Shown here: one piece after another, positions 37,577 to 50,043 of the stretch
Layout of the letters: every line of letters starts with the position of its first letter
How positions within the stretch are numbered: the stretch's first letter is position 1
Source of the DNA: Scleroderma bovista
Lineage: Eukaryota > Basidiomycota > Agaricomycetes > Boletales > Sclerodermataceae
Assembly: GCA_037178675.1 (NCBI GenBank)
Contig: JAYMGJ010000342.1
Span: forward strand, 121,259 to 185,258
Direction: 5' to 3'
Length of the DNA: 64,000 bases
Position numbers and translations under genes: made by a program
Notes under the pieces: generated by a model
The model's database searches: none
Told to the model about the DNA's origin: nothing
What the model saw: the letters and a program-made list of their open reading frames with translations, nothing else

Positions 37577-39406
37577 ATGGGTTTCTTCACTCCCAGGAAA
37601 CCCGAGGAAACAAGCTTTCTTGACCACGACAGGTCCGTGGTTCAAGTCATTCGTTCGCGATTGGTCAGTGCAAACCGCCCTTGTTTCTCCATGCGTCTGG
37701 ACTCACCTGCACCTCATTGCGCGCAGTACGGTAAATACAGAGGCAAGCATCGCAATACCCCCACGTCCCAATCTTCCCGCAAGGCCGCGTCCCGCCGGAG
37801 CAGCGAGAGAGACTCCCAGCGCAGTCGTTCTCCTCGTTCACCACTGCGCCCACAAGACCCCACTCTCCGCCAAATGCCCCGTGCCCACACAGATGTCATA
37901 ACGTCCGTTTTTTTCTATTCCCCACTGCCCGCCTTCACCCTGAGATTCATAAACACAGCTCGACACTTGCTCAACGGTTAAATGAATTGGCGATCGCCAA
38001 CTCCGAGGGCCTGCTGAGGTAAGTCATCCACCCCTCCTCCGCACACCATTTGACATAACTGCTATCGCTGCACAAGACCTTCACTGACACAAATTGTCTA
38101 GCGACGACGAGTATCGTCTTCTTCGTCAGAATATTTTCGAACGCCTCGCTAGTGGTAGCTCTGTTCCCACAGAGAGTCCAGTGATTGCACTCGGCTCTCA
38201 CGGCCAGAAGTGTATGCCTGATCCATTCATGTCCCATATGGCTTCGTGCTCACGGTCATTCATTTCGGGACGCTAGATTCCCAGGCATATCCAGACACTG
38301 CGTCACAGTTCCATGTAAAGACAGCGCGCACACCCTCTGTTCGTTCCAAGGCATCCGTGTCCTCCGTAGTGTCCAACTTCATTCGGCGCAGCACGCGCCG
38401 GATAAGTGGCGTCTCAAAGGAAGGCACCTTCAGTGAGACATCGAGCATCCTCTCTATGGGTTCGGCGCCACCTTTATTTAAGCGCCGTGTTCCTCGGGAC
38501 CTACAGCGTGAAACCCCATCTTCTCAGGGACCACAAATACTTCTTAATAATAGTGTGAGCCCATCACCATCTAAGGAAAGCGAGTCGCGATATCACCGGT
38601 CCCTTGGGAGCGCGTCGTATCAGTCCATCTCACGGAGTACACGGCACTTCCGTACACCTCCATCGTCGTTCCGAAGCCATATCCTTGAACCAAAACAATC
38701 TCCTTCAATTCTTACCAGCGACTCGTTGCAGGACGACGAGGTGAAGTCGTCTCGAGATATTCGTAGTGAGATTGAAGCGATGGAATCGGAGGCCCTGCGT
38801 GTCCTCGACGCTTTTAGTGGACTGGAGCTCAGTGTGCTGACCCGGGGTCAGCATAGACCCGGTCATGCGCCACCGCGTCCACCATCCTCGGCCACACGGA
38901 GAAATGCAGACTATAATGATTCCTTTCTTGCCACTGGAACGAGCACCTCCGGACGGGGCACCCCTTACCACACCTCCGATGTAGATGGCTCGTCACTCAG
39001 ATCATCGACATCTTTCGGAACCAGCGTTTCACAACCGCGCTCGCATCGCCCCAACCCGTCGCTCAAGACGGGTGGACCGCTCTTGCCGCCCGCAGTCGCT
39101 AATCGCAAGCGGTCTACATCATCGTTGTCATCCCGAGCCTGGATACCATCTGCGGCATCACCTACGCTGATGCCCTCTCAGCTGCGCGACTTTGGAAGCG
39201 TGTCGAGCGTCAACCTTGTGAGGTCTTTGGCTCCGACCTCTGTCACTTCGATGGACGAAGACTCTGAGTTGTCTGCTCTTGAAGCAGAGTTGGTCGACAT
39301 TCGGCGGCGGCGGCAAGAGGTCACTGCTCGGTACCAGGACCGCTTGGAGTACCTTCGGGCCCAGCTGAAGGGGGCAGAGTTGAGGGAGAAGCTTCTGAGA
39401 AAGTGA
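37577..39406 (+). CDS. Conserved-looking Ser-rich protein with C-terminal coiled coil, unknown function
   Basis: Five exons (37577-37663, 37727-37902, 37959-38018, 38102-38211, 38277-39406) sum to 521 codons, a 520-residue protein. It begins [19 protein letters not shown] basic Arg/Ser segment follows, then a compact helical stretch, [20 protein letters not shown] followed by [13 protein letters not shown], that looks like the conserved core. The large last exon is Ser/Arg/Pro-rich, with an acidic helix ([19 protein letters not shown]) and a final coiled coil ([20 protein letters not shown]). I do not recognise a named family. The third exon is confirmed by phase: ACC is rebuilt across the 37902/37959 junction. 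It shares a 196-bp start-to-start region with the CoA-transferase gene. Function unknown. Confidence 0.8.
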
Positions 39407-40027
39407 GTTTGCGAGGACATGTTTGTATATTATACTACCTGCCGTATCATTCTCTACACCCATATCATTACTCCACATATGTCCTAGGATTATCTTCTAC
39501 GTTGGGATTTCTGTTTATTCGATACATACTTAGCTGAGGTCCGAAAATGACATCTGGAGTGTATCAATTCTAGGTAAGACAATTGTTCAGCGTTAGATCT
39601 TGTGGTATATGTAATTGCTGTAGTAATAGCATCATCCATGATGTCCATCTTCCAGCCTTCTCACTTCGAGCTCGTGTGCTTCGAGTGTGAGGCAACTTAC
39701 TAGTGAATGAGGTGAAGAAAAGCCATAGTGCTAAATCGTATGGTATGCTTTCTCAGTCCTTCTGTTGTCTTCTCTGGGCCTATCGGGCTCTAGTGTACTG
39801 TTTGACTTTGGCATTTTCATCGATGAATTAGGAAAATCATGGGATGAGGAAAGCATGCTAATCAAAATGGAGGCAATGTCGTGCTCTTGTGCGGTGATTA
39901 CCCTGTCACAAACAGCATTCGAATACACCATCTCCTAACAACAGAAGACAGATTGACAGCGCACACAGACGTGTAGTTGTACATTTCAAACACAAACACG
40001 CGATCTTCATTTCCTCCTATTATGGAT
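39407..40027. other. Convergent spacer, no gene seen
   Basis: 621 bp between two genes ending towards each other. Only short open frames (at most 66 codons) without splice partners. It probably holds the two 3' UTRs. Confidence 0.5.
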
Positions 40028-40577
40028 TTAAGCCTTGGTGAACCAGAACTGCTGCCAAGGGAGGGCGGCATTCAACTGGTCGAGATAGAGCTGGAGAAAG
40101 AAGCATGAAGCAAAGTACCCTAATGATCATAAAGAGCTTTTACCTGGCGATGAGGTGACGGGGAACCTTGAGGATCAGTCCAAGCACGATCAGTGCCTTT
40201 CAGCTGAACGCTATTGGGGGGCCACGTCAGATACAATCAAGCAGCAGAGTCAAGGGCTCACGTGTATACTTGTCCCCATTGCTTGATTACCCACTGCTGA
40301 TGGTAGTGGCCAATACCGACTTCCCCGTGATCATCCTGAGCGAAGTTGGAGCCGAAGGTAATCTCGTAGGTGCAGTTCGGCGATGTGCCATTCTTCTTGA
40401 TGTGGAAACGCTGGTGATACGGGCTCGCTTCGTCACAAGATCAGTTAAAACATGACTGGAAAGACCTACTGTTTTAACACCATTGACCACAACAGCAGAG
40501 TGGAAGACACCGACGTATTGGCGTTCTCTGGTCGAGATATAGTAATCGCCTGTAGCAAGTGGACAGGGGGCGGCCAT
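40028..40577 (-). CDS. Small beta-trefoil-like protein (possible I66-type protease inhibitor)
   Basis: Four exons (40577-40470, 40410-40262, 40210-40144, 40090-40028) with introns of 59, 51 and 53 bp give exactly 129 codons, a 128-residue protein. It has no signal peptide. It begins MAAPCPLATGDYYISTRERQ and shows short strand-like blocks: YVGVFHSAVVVNG, CTYEITFGSNFAQDD, HHQ-type turns before QWVIKQWGQVY, KGTDRAWTDPQG and WQQFWFTKA. The repeated GxY/I...W.I pattern is typical of the beta-trefoil. Mushroom cytosolic trefoil proteins of this size are usually ricin-B-type lectins or inhibitors of families I48 and I66 (cospin group). The W-T-D-P block and lack of QxW repeats lean to the inhibitor side, but this is a guess from pattern only. 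The gene model itself is firm because all four phases agree. Confidence 0.7.
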
Positions 40578-40963
40578 GATGAAAACAATGCGGGAAGTGT
40601 TAACTCTGGGGAATCTTTAAAACTGACCCACCCTTTTATCTCCTAAGTGGGCGTTTCGATGATGCCGCTTCATCAGCATCTATACATCATAGGACCATGA
40701 AACTGCCTTGACATTGTTCACTTCTTGTTTGAGCGCCAGAATTTCTTGCGTTTCTGATGGGCCAGCCTCTTGGCAATTAATCGTGCTTTACGCCCAAGTG
40801 GAATCAAAAATTCTGGATTTAATCAAACTTTCTATTCGCATTATGGCGTGACACCTAGGGCACCTCAAAACCTTCAATGAACCGTCTTTAATAGTAAAGG
40901 GGGAACAATGTACATACATGGACCTGGGGTAAATGGACTATGACTAGATATTAGCACGAGCAC
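40578..40963. other. Spacer, no gene seen
   Basis: 386 bp between the stop of the tentative small gene at 40964 and the start of the trefoil-like gene. It presumably contains the promoter of the trefoil-like gene. Confidence 0.45.
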
Positions 40964-41350
40964 TTAAAGATCGTGATCACGGGGATTGACACTGACCGCG
41001 CCATTGTGAACATCCCACTCCACATGAGGGCTTGATGCGTCTGCAGGTTGCTGTGCCGGCGTTGGCTTAACACTCTTGAGCGGGAGCGCCAATCAGTGGA
41101 TGTTTAGCTAGGCTCGCATAGCTTTGATGAGGCACACAGGAACTTACAATAGAATTCTCGCGGTTGTCGTTATGTATAACCTGCCTGAAAGTCCAGGTTC
41201 AGTACCCAATACACAACGAAGGCGATACAGAGGTTCTTACGATACACGATTGAGGACGTTTTCCTGGGCACGTGTATAACTGCATCGACATGACTCAAGA
41301 CTTATTACAGCTCCAAGTCCATCTTGCCGCGGTGCATTTGACAGTCATTT
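40964..41350 (-). CDS. Tentative small multi-exon gene, unknown protein
   Basis: Three exons join in frame on the minus strand: 41279-41241 (TRAQENVLNRVS), 41184-41148 (QVIHNDNRENSI) and 41074-40964, which begins SVKPTPAQQPADASSPHV and ends AVSVNPRDHDL before TAA. Introns have GTAAGA...CAG and GTAAGT...AAG ends. The sequence is hydrophilic and protein-like, about 60-75 residues in total. The 5' end is uncertain. A start MHRGKMDLEL near 41,350 would need a 29-bp intron, which is probably too short, so the first exon may lie elsewhere. Family not recognised. If real, it is head-to-head with DDB1. Confidence 0.4.
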
Positions 41351-41866
41351 GGCACGCTGCCAGGCGTCTGATCGTCACATGCGATCAGTCACTCACTATC
41401 GCAGTCTCCATTCACAACATATTTTCCGTCCCAGAGTGTCCAGACCAACCTGTGACAGCATCTTCAAGTACGCTGGATAACTTGATTGGAAAGCATACTG
41501 GTTCTTGGGGGACCAACCCACCTAATCTGTGTCCAGTCTCCGCTACTTGCAAGGCTCGTCCGGCGGGGTAACTCTACTGCAGGTGGATTGTTTATAACCT
41601 GACAATCCAGGCTGGCGTGTTGAGGGTTTTGGGCCTTGGCTGGTTGTGATCAGGAGACGGAAAGATCAACATCAACGAGGCATGAAGGTTGTGGGCCCTC
41701 CAAATCGAGTCGTTCAGTTGTAAGTTTTGACCCCCGTGTCGAGTCGTGACCCGTACTATAGTAGTTTGTCGTAGCGTAGTCGGCCGTAATATCAGTTCAT
41801 TTCATGTAGTGGCTGTGTCACTTCAGTGCTGTCTGAGTCTCGCGATTCCAGTGGTGTCCAACCCTG
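41351..41866. other. Region upstream of DDB1
   Basis: 516 bp with no secure coding exon. An ATG at 41,682 opens MKVVGPPNRVVQL up to a GTAAGT donor, but the conserved DDB1 start is the later ATG at 41867. The stretch is best read as promoter and leader for DDB1. Confidence 0.4.
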
Positions 41867-44800
41867 ATGAAGGTCGTCACTACTTACCATCACCCATCTT
41901 CCGTATTAGACTCAATCAAATGCATACTCTCAGGAGAAGCCGACACGGAATTCCTCGTTGTGGCCAAACTCAACAGAGTAGACTTCTACTCAATACATCC
42001 AGAGGGACTGCGATATGAGAATGGCATCGAAATATGGGGTCGTGTAAGGGCAGTGAGGTCCATTCAACTGCGGGTACGTGATACATACAGCCGTTCAAAG
42101 TTTCTTTGGATATCGATTGTCGCCGTTGCAGCACCGTGCTATAAGTGTGCTTGTATTGACAGATCACCCCGAGCCAGATCTAGTATTCCTCTCTTTCACC
42201 CTGTCCAGGTCTGGCGCATCAGATCTCACTGTCAAAAAGCGACTCTCACTTTTTCAACGGAATGCTCGACCTGCAGAGTTCTTCCATGATGTCATCATCA
42301 ACTACTCCGGAAGATTCGCTGTTGTGAGCGTTTACACGGCAAGACTGCTTATCGTCCTCCTAGATGACAAGGGTCAGTACGAAGGAGACGTGGATACTTC
42401 GTGCGTGTGCTCTCCTTCATCATCAGCCTGGTCTAACCGTGCTGCACACTGGTAGGACCACTGAACTCAACCTGCTTGGCCTCGCTTTCGTTGGTGTGAA
42501 TACCCTTGCACTGCTCCATATCGACTTTCAGCAACGCATCCAGCTTCTTGCGCGTGATATAAACGTTGATGAAATCCAACTTTCTCCAGTGACATCATCC
42601 ATCTTGCCTCCTGTCAGCCTTCCCCAACAGTGGTTTTCAGTCGAGGATCATCCTCCGCGTCTTGTCTTTGTATCTGCAGACCAAGGAATGGACCGCGATT
42701 TCACCGGTGGTGTCTTGGTGGTAGGAGGACGCAAGATCCTATTCTATGACCTTGCTTTAGGAGAAACGGCCGAGCGAAACCTCAGCAGAGCGCGTCGCAT
42801 AGAACAGAAGAAGCGCAGCGCAGATGCGGAAGAAGCGAATAAAGCAAAACAAAAGGAAAAGGAACGAGAATGGAGAAAACGAAAGGCCCGGGCAGTTGTA
42901 AACTGGCCATGGTCCGAAGTCACAGCGTGTGTATCAAGTAACCGTCCTTGTCGGTCTCTCTCAATAACTGTGGTAGAACATGTACGCTCGACGAATCAAA
43001 GCATAAATTCCTTATCGGAGACAAGTTTGGGAGATTGGCAATGTTGCATGTAGATACAACAGGAGTACCATCGTTGACACTTGTTGCCCTCGGAGAGGTA
43101 CATCCACAGCCTACTCTCTGTCATCATGATATCTCACGAACTCCACGACAGGCTTCTTCGCCAACTACTCTGACCTACCTCACCAGTCAAGTCGTCTACC
43201 TTGGATCCCACTTTGGCGACTCCCAACTCCTGCGGATAAGTCCGTCCGCTGTGTCCAACCCCAGCTCACCCACGCTTCCGGTGCCTCCATCAATACGAAC
43301 CATCCGGCCCAAAGAACTCGGCGTGGCTGGGAAACGGCGCGCAGACGACGTCGCCGAGGGCCTCGTCGTCAACGGTATCGGTAGCTACTTGGAGCAGTTG
43401 GAGAGTTTCAACAACCTCGCACCGATCGTGGATGCCGTGATGGTTGATATTGACAGCACAGGCCAGGTAGGTGGCCTCTGCAGGCATGTCCTGAAAATGA
43501 CCTCTGTATCACAGAAGGAGATCGTCACGTGTTCAGGAGGACGAAATACGGGCTCTCTCAAAGTTGTAAGGCGCGGGGCAGATTTCAAGGAGGCAGCCAT
43601 CGTGCATGGAGTACCCAATGCGAGCAGAGTATGGACCTTGTCCAAGAGATATAATGATCCGTGGGTTTTGGTGGTGGCTGTCTCTACTGTCTGCTGATCG
43701 ATCTGTCACAAACCAGGGAACACACCCACCTTATCGTGTCTACCCTCGAGAGGACGCATGTGTTTTGTCTCGACGAGGACAAGGGTGCCATGGTATCCAG
43801 TGCACAAGATAACCCAACTGGCTTCGAAACTTCAACTCGCACGCTGGTAGCCGCCAACATCATGCGACGCAATAGAGTAGCTGGATCTTCAACTTACGAG
43901 GATTCATCCCTAGTAATTCAGGTTGTTCCGCGGGGGCTTCTGCTCCTGGAATATGATATAGGCTCAGGGGAATTTACGCGCAAAGGAGGTCTTTGGACAC
44001 TGGACAAGTTCGCAGACCCTAATTGCCCCCATCTCCAGCAATCTTTTCTGGGGCAGGAAATTGTAGCTGCTGATGTCAACGCATCCCAAGTCGTCATTGC
44101 ACTGAGTTATCGATGTGTGTTACAGATCTGCACCGATGGAGAGGGGTTCGTAAGACAGCGGAGTCGGCAGTTTACAGACGAAGTTTCAGCAGTATCATGT
44201 GTCCCACTAGATCCCTCGAAGGCGTTTACGAACCAATTCGCCGTGTCGTTTTGGAAATCGAATCATGTCCAGATCGTTAGGCTGGCTCGGGATGCCAATC
44301 TTTCTGATTTGTGTCGCTCGCCAGACCTGCCTACGGGACCCCGCTCCCTGCTGCTGCACACCTTTGTCTCGAACGAGGGCGAAAAGCAAAAACATCCACA
44401 TCTGCTGGTAGGCATGATGGATGGTTCGGTCGTCTCGTTTGTATACAAGGACAACGCGCTAGTGGACATGAAAACGATCTCCATCGGCACGTTGCCAGTG
44501 TCGTTACATCCAGTTGTGATTGAGGGACGGAATGCAGTAGTGGCGTGTGGCAGCCGTGCTTCTGTATTGTGTTGGGAGAAGGAGAGGCTTGTGGCCTCGC
44601 CACTGATGATCAAGGTCAGTGCATCCGTTCACCGTCCAAAGCTTGGTGGTCAAATACCTGTTGATAGGACGTGGCTGCTACCGCGTACTTGAATACCAAG
44701 GCTTATCCTGCGTCCATGGTCCTTGCTGGTCCAGAATCCCTCGTAATCGGGGCAATAACACGATTTGAAAAGGTCCACGTTCGCTCGGTGAGCTGACATG

Positions 44801-46287
44801 TCTGCGGTTGACATCTTCTAATGAATGCAGGTTCCTCTTGGGTATGATGCCCCTCGATGTATTGTCCACTGTCCATCTTGGAAAGCTCTCGCTGTTGCGT
44901 GTTTGCGGATAGCTCCCGCACAGGTTGCCCAAATTGAGGTATTCAGCTCTTCGGTGCAGCTATTCAACGAGACCTCGTTCGAGAGTGCGCCATCCCCCAC
45001 GCATTCGCCCATCGTCACTAATCCTTCGCACAGAACTCGCGCAACTCACCGTTAAGAATGGCGAGGAGGTAACTGCTCTCCATTCATGCAGTGTTACACT
45101 CGGCGGTGTGCCTGTCTTCTTTGTCTGTGCCGGAATCACGGTGTATGATCCTCAAGAACATGAGCCCTCCCAAGGACGGGTGGTTTTGTTGCAGACTACG
45201 GTAGCTGGCAACCCTGCATCCCAAACATTGACAGCTGTGGCAGCTGCTGAAGTCAAAGGGTGTGTATATGCGTTGACCTCTGTAGGCGATATCATCGTCG
45301 CAGCCGTCAACAGTTCTGTACGTGTCAATTGTACTTGCCGTTAGTCGAGCGGTTACTCATTATCTAGCTAGCTTGTCCTTTTCAGCATGGAAGACGCGGA
45401 AGGGAGTGCATCCTTGCGTCAAGTGACTGTTTGGAATCATAATTATCTGATTTCTACGCTTGTATCGAGCGGCGATCAATTACTCGTGGGGGACGCTCTG
45501 ACATCTGTTTCACTGCTCAAGGTAACTGGTTCTGAGGTGGAGCTCATTGCCAAGGACTACGGTTCACTGTGGCCTACCTGTGCCCAGATGCTAGACGAGA
45601 AGAGTCTAATAGGAGCGAATGTGAGTCGTGTATCTGTCTCATCCCGCGTTGTAGGCTAACAAAGGTGAATTCAGAGTGACTACAATATGTTTGCGTTTCG
45701 TCTCCAGCAGACGGAACTACAGAAGATATTGGAGCGAGAGGGCCATTATTTCCTTGGCGATATCGTCAACAAATTTATTCCCGGTGAGTATGCAGAGATC
45801 CATGAGTCTCGAGGCCAATCATCCGGGTAAAAGGCACATTAGGGTCATATGAAGTGTCTGGGGATGCTCCCATCGAGGCCAAACAATTGTTCTTTACGCC
45901 CACCGGCCAAATTGGCGTCGTCATCAATATGAGCGATGAACTCTCCTTACACATGACTGCCTTACAAAGGAACTTGTCAAGTTTCTACGAACGCAAGGAG
46001 GGAGTCAGCCATTCTAGGTATCTAGATCCGTCCATGATATACATAGTACCATGGCTGAGACACCTATGTTCAGGTTCCGAGCTCCGAAGAACAACTGGGG
46101 ACGAAGCGACTCAGAGGCGACCTCTTTTGGATTCCTTGACGGCGACTTCCTCGAACGGTTCTTGCTCTTCATAGACGACCGACAGGCACTCCATCAAATA
46201 ATGGAAGGACAGAGCGAACCTGAGAGATTGAGGATTTCCGTCCAACGCATCCAGAGAGTGTTAGAAAGGCTGCAGAGCATGCATTGA
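41867..46287 (+). CDS. DDB1: DDB1-type WD40/CPSF-A protein
   Basis: Starts MKVVTTYHHPSSVLDSIKC, matching the DDB1 N-terminus. Landmarks in order include FLVVAKLNRVDFYSIHPEGL, SVLVLTDHPEPDLVFLSFTL, FLIGDKFGRLAMLHV, QVVYLGSHFGDSQLLRIS, NNLAPIVDAVMVDIDS, QKEIVTCSGGRNTGSLKVVR, HLLVGMMDGSVVSFVY, LQQTELQKILEREGHYFLGD, APKNNWGRSDSEATSFG and FLDGDFLERFLLF, ending RIQRVLERLQSMH. DDB1 is the adaptor of CUL4 ubiquitin ligases and takes part in UV-damage repair; the short C-terminal helix favours DDB1 over the related Cft1/CPSF160 and Rse1. An unusual basic helical insertion (QKKRSADAEEANKAKQKEKE and onwards, 42,800-42,900) sits between the GGRKILFYDL strand and the next propeller strand. Over ten introns, all GT-AG where checked. 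It converges with the antiporter gene at 116 bp. Confidence 0.92.
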
Positions 46288-46403
46288 CACTGTAGTGGTA
46301 TCAGAATATGTAACTTGTATCACAAAAATGGATCTGTGCTAGATACTCTTGGATCATCATGTGTGAGGAGGTCGAGAATGAAATTCTGACTAAGAATAAG
46401 TCA

Positions 46404-49400
46404 TCAAGCATGAAGAGAAGCCCAGGCATTGGTGATAACAGATGTAAGAGGGACTTCCCAGTGCAGCGTATCTTCTTGGTCGTCGGAGAGGCGCGGCGCA
46501 AAGTAGAATCCTGACACAAGGACGAGGTAGCTTTCCGCCAGAGACTATAAGTATGGAGGAATGGGTCCCTGACGAGGACATACCTGAGGATGAGAATGCT
46601 CCCGCGGTGGTAGTTGCTCTTGGCTTCGATGTATGTGTATGTCATCAGGAATACAGATAGAATGACGACGACGACGTCCCATCGAGGGAAGACAAGGCTG
46701 GGTGTCGTGTCAGTATCACGTGAAGACGATAGGGGGTGAAACATACGTGAACGAATAAGCAATCTCTCCCATTTTTTCTGGAGCGTACCACGCAGAAAAG
46801 GCAACCATAGCTGGTATTTGAAGAAGGCATACTTGCAGCGCATATGCTGAACCAATTTCCATACTACATCATCGCGTCAGAAGCGCATGAGAAGTGGCAG
46901 TCATCTGGATTCGTACCTCAGTGCAATGTTGGAGTTTAGGGCAAATGAAATGGCATTCATGAACTCGGTCGTGTTAGGAACGAGCGCGAAAAGCGTGACG
47001 CCCAAGAATTTCTCCTCGATACCAGAGCCTTGCAATACGACGTCGACCACATCGACAAGAAGTTCTGCCAACAAATTAAGAACTGTGGAGAAACAACGTT
47101 TACAGGAGTACCCACCAGCGATTAGGGCATAGAGTGCAGTGCAGCCCAGCAGGACGGCGGCACTGGTAGTCCTACTCCACTCCGGTGCTTCGTGTCCCCC
47201 GTGTGTGGCCACGCCATCGACTTCAGGCCCACAACCTAGCTTGACCTTTGCAGGTGACTGTGCCTGCACAGCTTGCTGATGTCTCAACGCGCTGACCGTC
47301 GCGATTGCCACGGCACGTGTAAAGTCGTCAGTCGACATGTTCTCTGGAAATTGCATGGGATGAAGGTGTGAGTTCTTTAGGGCCAAGTCGACACTCTCGA
47401 TAATGGGTGTGTAGTTCTGAGTCATGGGTTGTTGTGGTGCAGCAATCGACACCCGCCTTTGAGAGGGTGAAGCGGGCAAGAGTGGGGGTCGCGAAGAACC
47501 TGGTAGGGGCTCCACGGGTCTGGGTGCTGGAGTTTGATCGCGGGACTCGACCTCGTATTCGGCATAGGGGTTGTTGCTGCGCTTGTGTCGAGGCTCACGA
47601 GAGGAGGAGTGTGAAGTAGATTGTAAACTGCGCAGGTAGGTGGCAAGTCGGTTGCTACTTGGAATGTCTACTAAGGGATTAAGAAGTGGTTGGGGGTTTT
47701 GCCAGATTTGAGAAGCGTGTGTACGGAGGGAGAACCAGAGGCCCACGAGATATGACTGGGGGGTGATGGTAAATGCACTAGACAACCTACGACAAAAGAC
47801 GACTCACAAAGAGTAGAACAACAGCACAACAGTACATCAAATTCTTTACCGTGGATTGATAGAAGGGATCGTCGACGGGATCGGGGTGTTGATAAGAACA
47901 GCGATCGCACCTCCACTCGGGCAAACCTCTTCTTCCCCCAGGGCAACCAGTACAAACCAGTTGGAACTAGAATGGATGTGAGCAAACGGTCTGGAGTATT
48001 GGCACGTTCAAAACTCACATTACCATAAATCTGATAGAACAACGTCGGAGTAAGGGTGCCGATGAACGCCATAATCAACATCATACTCGTGACGCCCGCG
48101 CTCTTTGCGTTGAACCTTTGCTCTTTCTTCTTGAAAGCACCGGCACACATGCTGATTCCGGGCATGAGAAGGACACCAGCCAACAAGCTACCCACAATCG
48201 AGCCCTCCACGAGATGTCCTTTGCCCTGGGTCAAAGCGATGCAGTAAAGTATGACTTCGATGACAGAACCAAAGGTCGCATTGATGACGGCGCCCATGCC
48301 GATAGACGACTGGGCGGAGATGGAGGCGACTGCCATTCCGATGAAGTACGACAGGGGGATCACGCTTGCCAAGCTCATGAGAAAGATGGCCGCACGGGAA
48401 GCGATCAGTGCCACTATAGCGGGGACGTGCTTGCCTGCGGCCTCGCTGTGCTCGACGAGAGGGAGGAGGACGAATCCGTCGAATATGACGAAGAACACGA
48501 GGGGAAGGAGATTAACGAATATGATGTTGACACCGCCGACGGTGTACTTGAAATACCGCCATCCGACGGCGTGGTAGACGCACAGAAGCACAGTTGAGTT
48601 TGCCGTGCCCGTGGTGGAGGGTGCAGCCTGGCCCTGAGATAGGCGTGGGTGTTTGACGGAGAATTCGACAGGGGGTTCGACAGAAGGGGAAGCGGTGCCA
48701 GTGGGCTGGGCTGTTGGGGGTCCTGGTGCTGTGATAACGACAGCAGGGGGCGGGGCACAGAAACGTAAGCGAGTGGGATTTGCAAAGATGTATTGGATGA
48801 GTGCCCAGATGAATTTAGCCATGGGGATAGTGATGATGAGTGCCCAGCAGGCGATGCAGGTGAGGAGCATTAGGGGTGCGATGATGAGGCTGAATGTTAT
48901 CCAGAAAGCAGCGCGTCCTATCCAGTCATCGGACACCTTCTGATAGCCATCGGGTGAAGGAACTGGGGAGGGGGTTGCGCCGTAGGACTTGGATGGCAAA
49001 AGCATGGCGCACTGGTCAACGGTGGGTAGCAAGGATGTGTTTTCACCAATAGGTTGGAGAAACTCGTCAATACGCGCAGGTGACGGTCCATGGTGCGCAG
49101 TGGCCGGTGTGATGGTGGGTGTCCTGGATAAAGATGTGTCGTGGGCAGCACTGGTGCCATCGCTGTCGTCTGCTACTCGATTCTCTTCGTCACCGTAATC
49201 CTCCCGGTCTCCTTCGACGTATTTACCAAATGGCCAGCCAAGGTACCAGCCAAGGCCGAATACAAGAGTAGCGTATCGCCTGCCGCCGAGTGGTAGCATG
49301 CAGAGAATGAGAGCGACAGCAAAGCAAGTGAGAGCGAGCCACCACCCAAAGCACATGATCCAGAAGATATTTCCGGGGGAGAGATGGCGTTCAGCATGCG

Positions 49401-50043
49401 CAGATGGTATAGAATGGAGGGCAGCATCCGCGTTGCGTGTGATGGATCTGGACTTCTTGTACAGAGCAGGTTTCCATATGGGAAGGCCGAAGGGATGTTC
49501 GACGTTGATGAGAGACTGACGGTCCTTGACGGTGATGGGATCGTCATCGTCCCGCATAGTTTCGTTTCCGTCGCTCTCAGGACTCTCGTTTTCGTCGGGA
49601 GAGTCGTTGGTGATAGACTTTGCGCGTGGACGACGAGCGGGCAATATATCCTCGCGGCCCCCCTGGATATCGTCGACGTCCTCGTCTTCTTCACTAAGCA
49701 TGCCTGTTTCCCAAAGGGTCCTTCCTGGAGCGGCTGCATGTGAAATGCTGCTTTGGCTAGTGCTCCTTGCTCTGCGCTTGGATGAGCTAGCGGACATGGT
49801 CCTGGATGGATGGTAGGGCCCGGACGGCGGCTGCCTCGGAGACGCTTGGGACTGAGGAGGATAGTAGGATGTGCCTTGGTGATGGTGGATGGGTGCGTCG
49901 CTGGCTGCAGACCAACTTTGCGAGCTGTGACTGCGACTGCGGTGGAGGAACGGCGGTGTCGTTGTCGTCGGCCTCGATGACTGGTTGATGGTGTCGTCGT
50001 CGCCGTGGAAGCCACCACTGCCTGACTTCCTGTTCGTGTTCAT
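46404..50043 (-). CDS. VNX1: Vnx1-type vacuolar cation/H+ antiporter (CAX family)
   Basis: Starts MNTNRKSGSGGFHGDDD with a long Ser/His/Arg-rich cytosolic N-terminus, then HPFGLPIWKPALYKKSRS and membrane spans from about 49,390 down. The first alpha repeat is GAVINATFGSVIEVILYCIA and the second ALVPNTTEFMNAISFALNS, each with the transport-site glutamate. Between them lie the loop segment KEQRFNAKSAGVTSMMLIM, a Cys-containing exon (FELVCTGCPGG...WRCDRC) and a cytosolic region of more than 150 residues (47,670-47,200). The C-terminal exons end ILILSYLVLVSGFYFAPRL and ITNAWASLHA. The domain order matches yeast Vnx1, a low-affinity Na+,K+/H+ exchanger of the vacuole, rather than the short Ca2+ exchanger Vcx1. 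The last junction uses AAAG as acceptor to keep the frame. Substrate ions are inferred from the family. Confidence 0.9.

Noticed and set aside
41682..41720. Upstream ATG opening MKVVGPPNRVVQL followed by a GTAAGT donor, as the DDB1 start
   Set aside because: The ATG at 41867 opens directly into the conserved DDB1 N-terminus, and no acceptor joins the upstream piece in a way that adds family-like sequence.
48118..48597. Long open frames antisense to the antiporter gene (also at 49,384-49,816)
   Set aside because: They are mirror frames of a strongly conserved membrane protein with biased codons and carry no independent motif.
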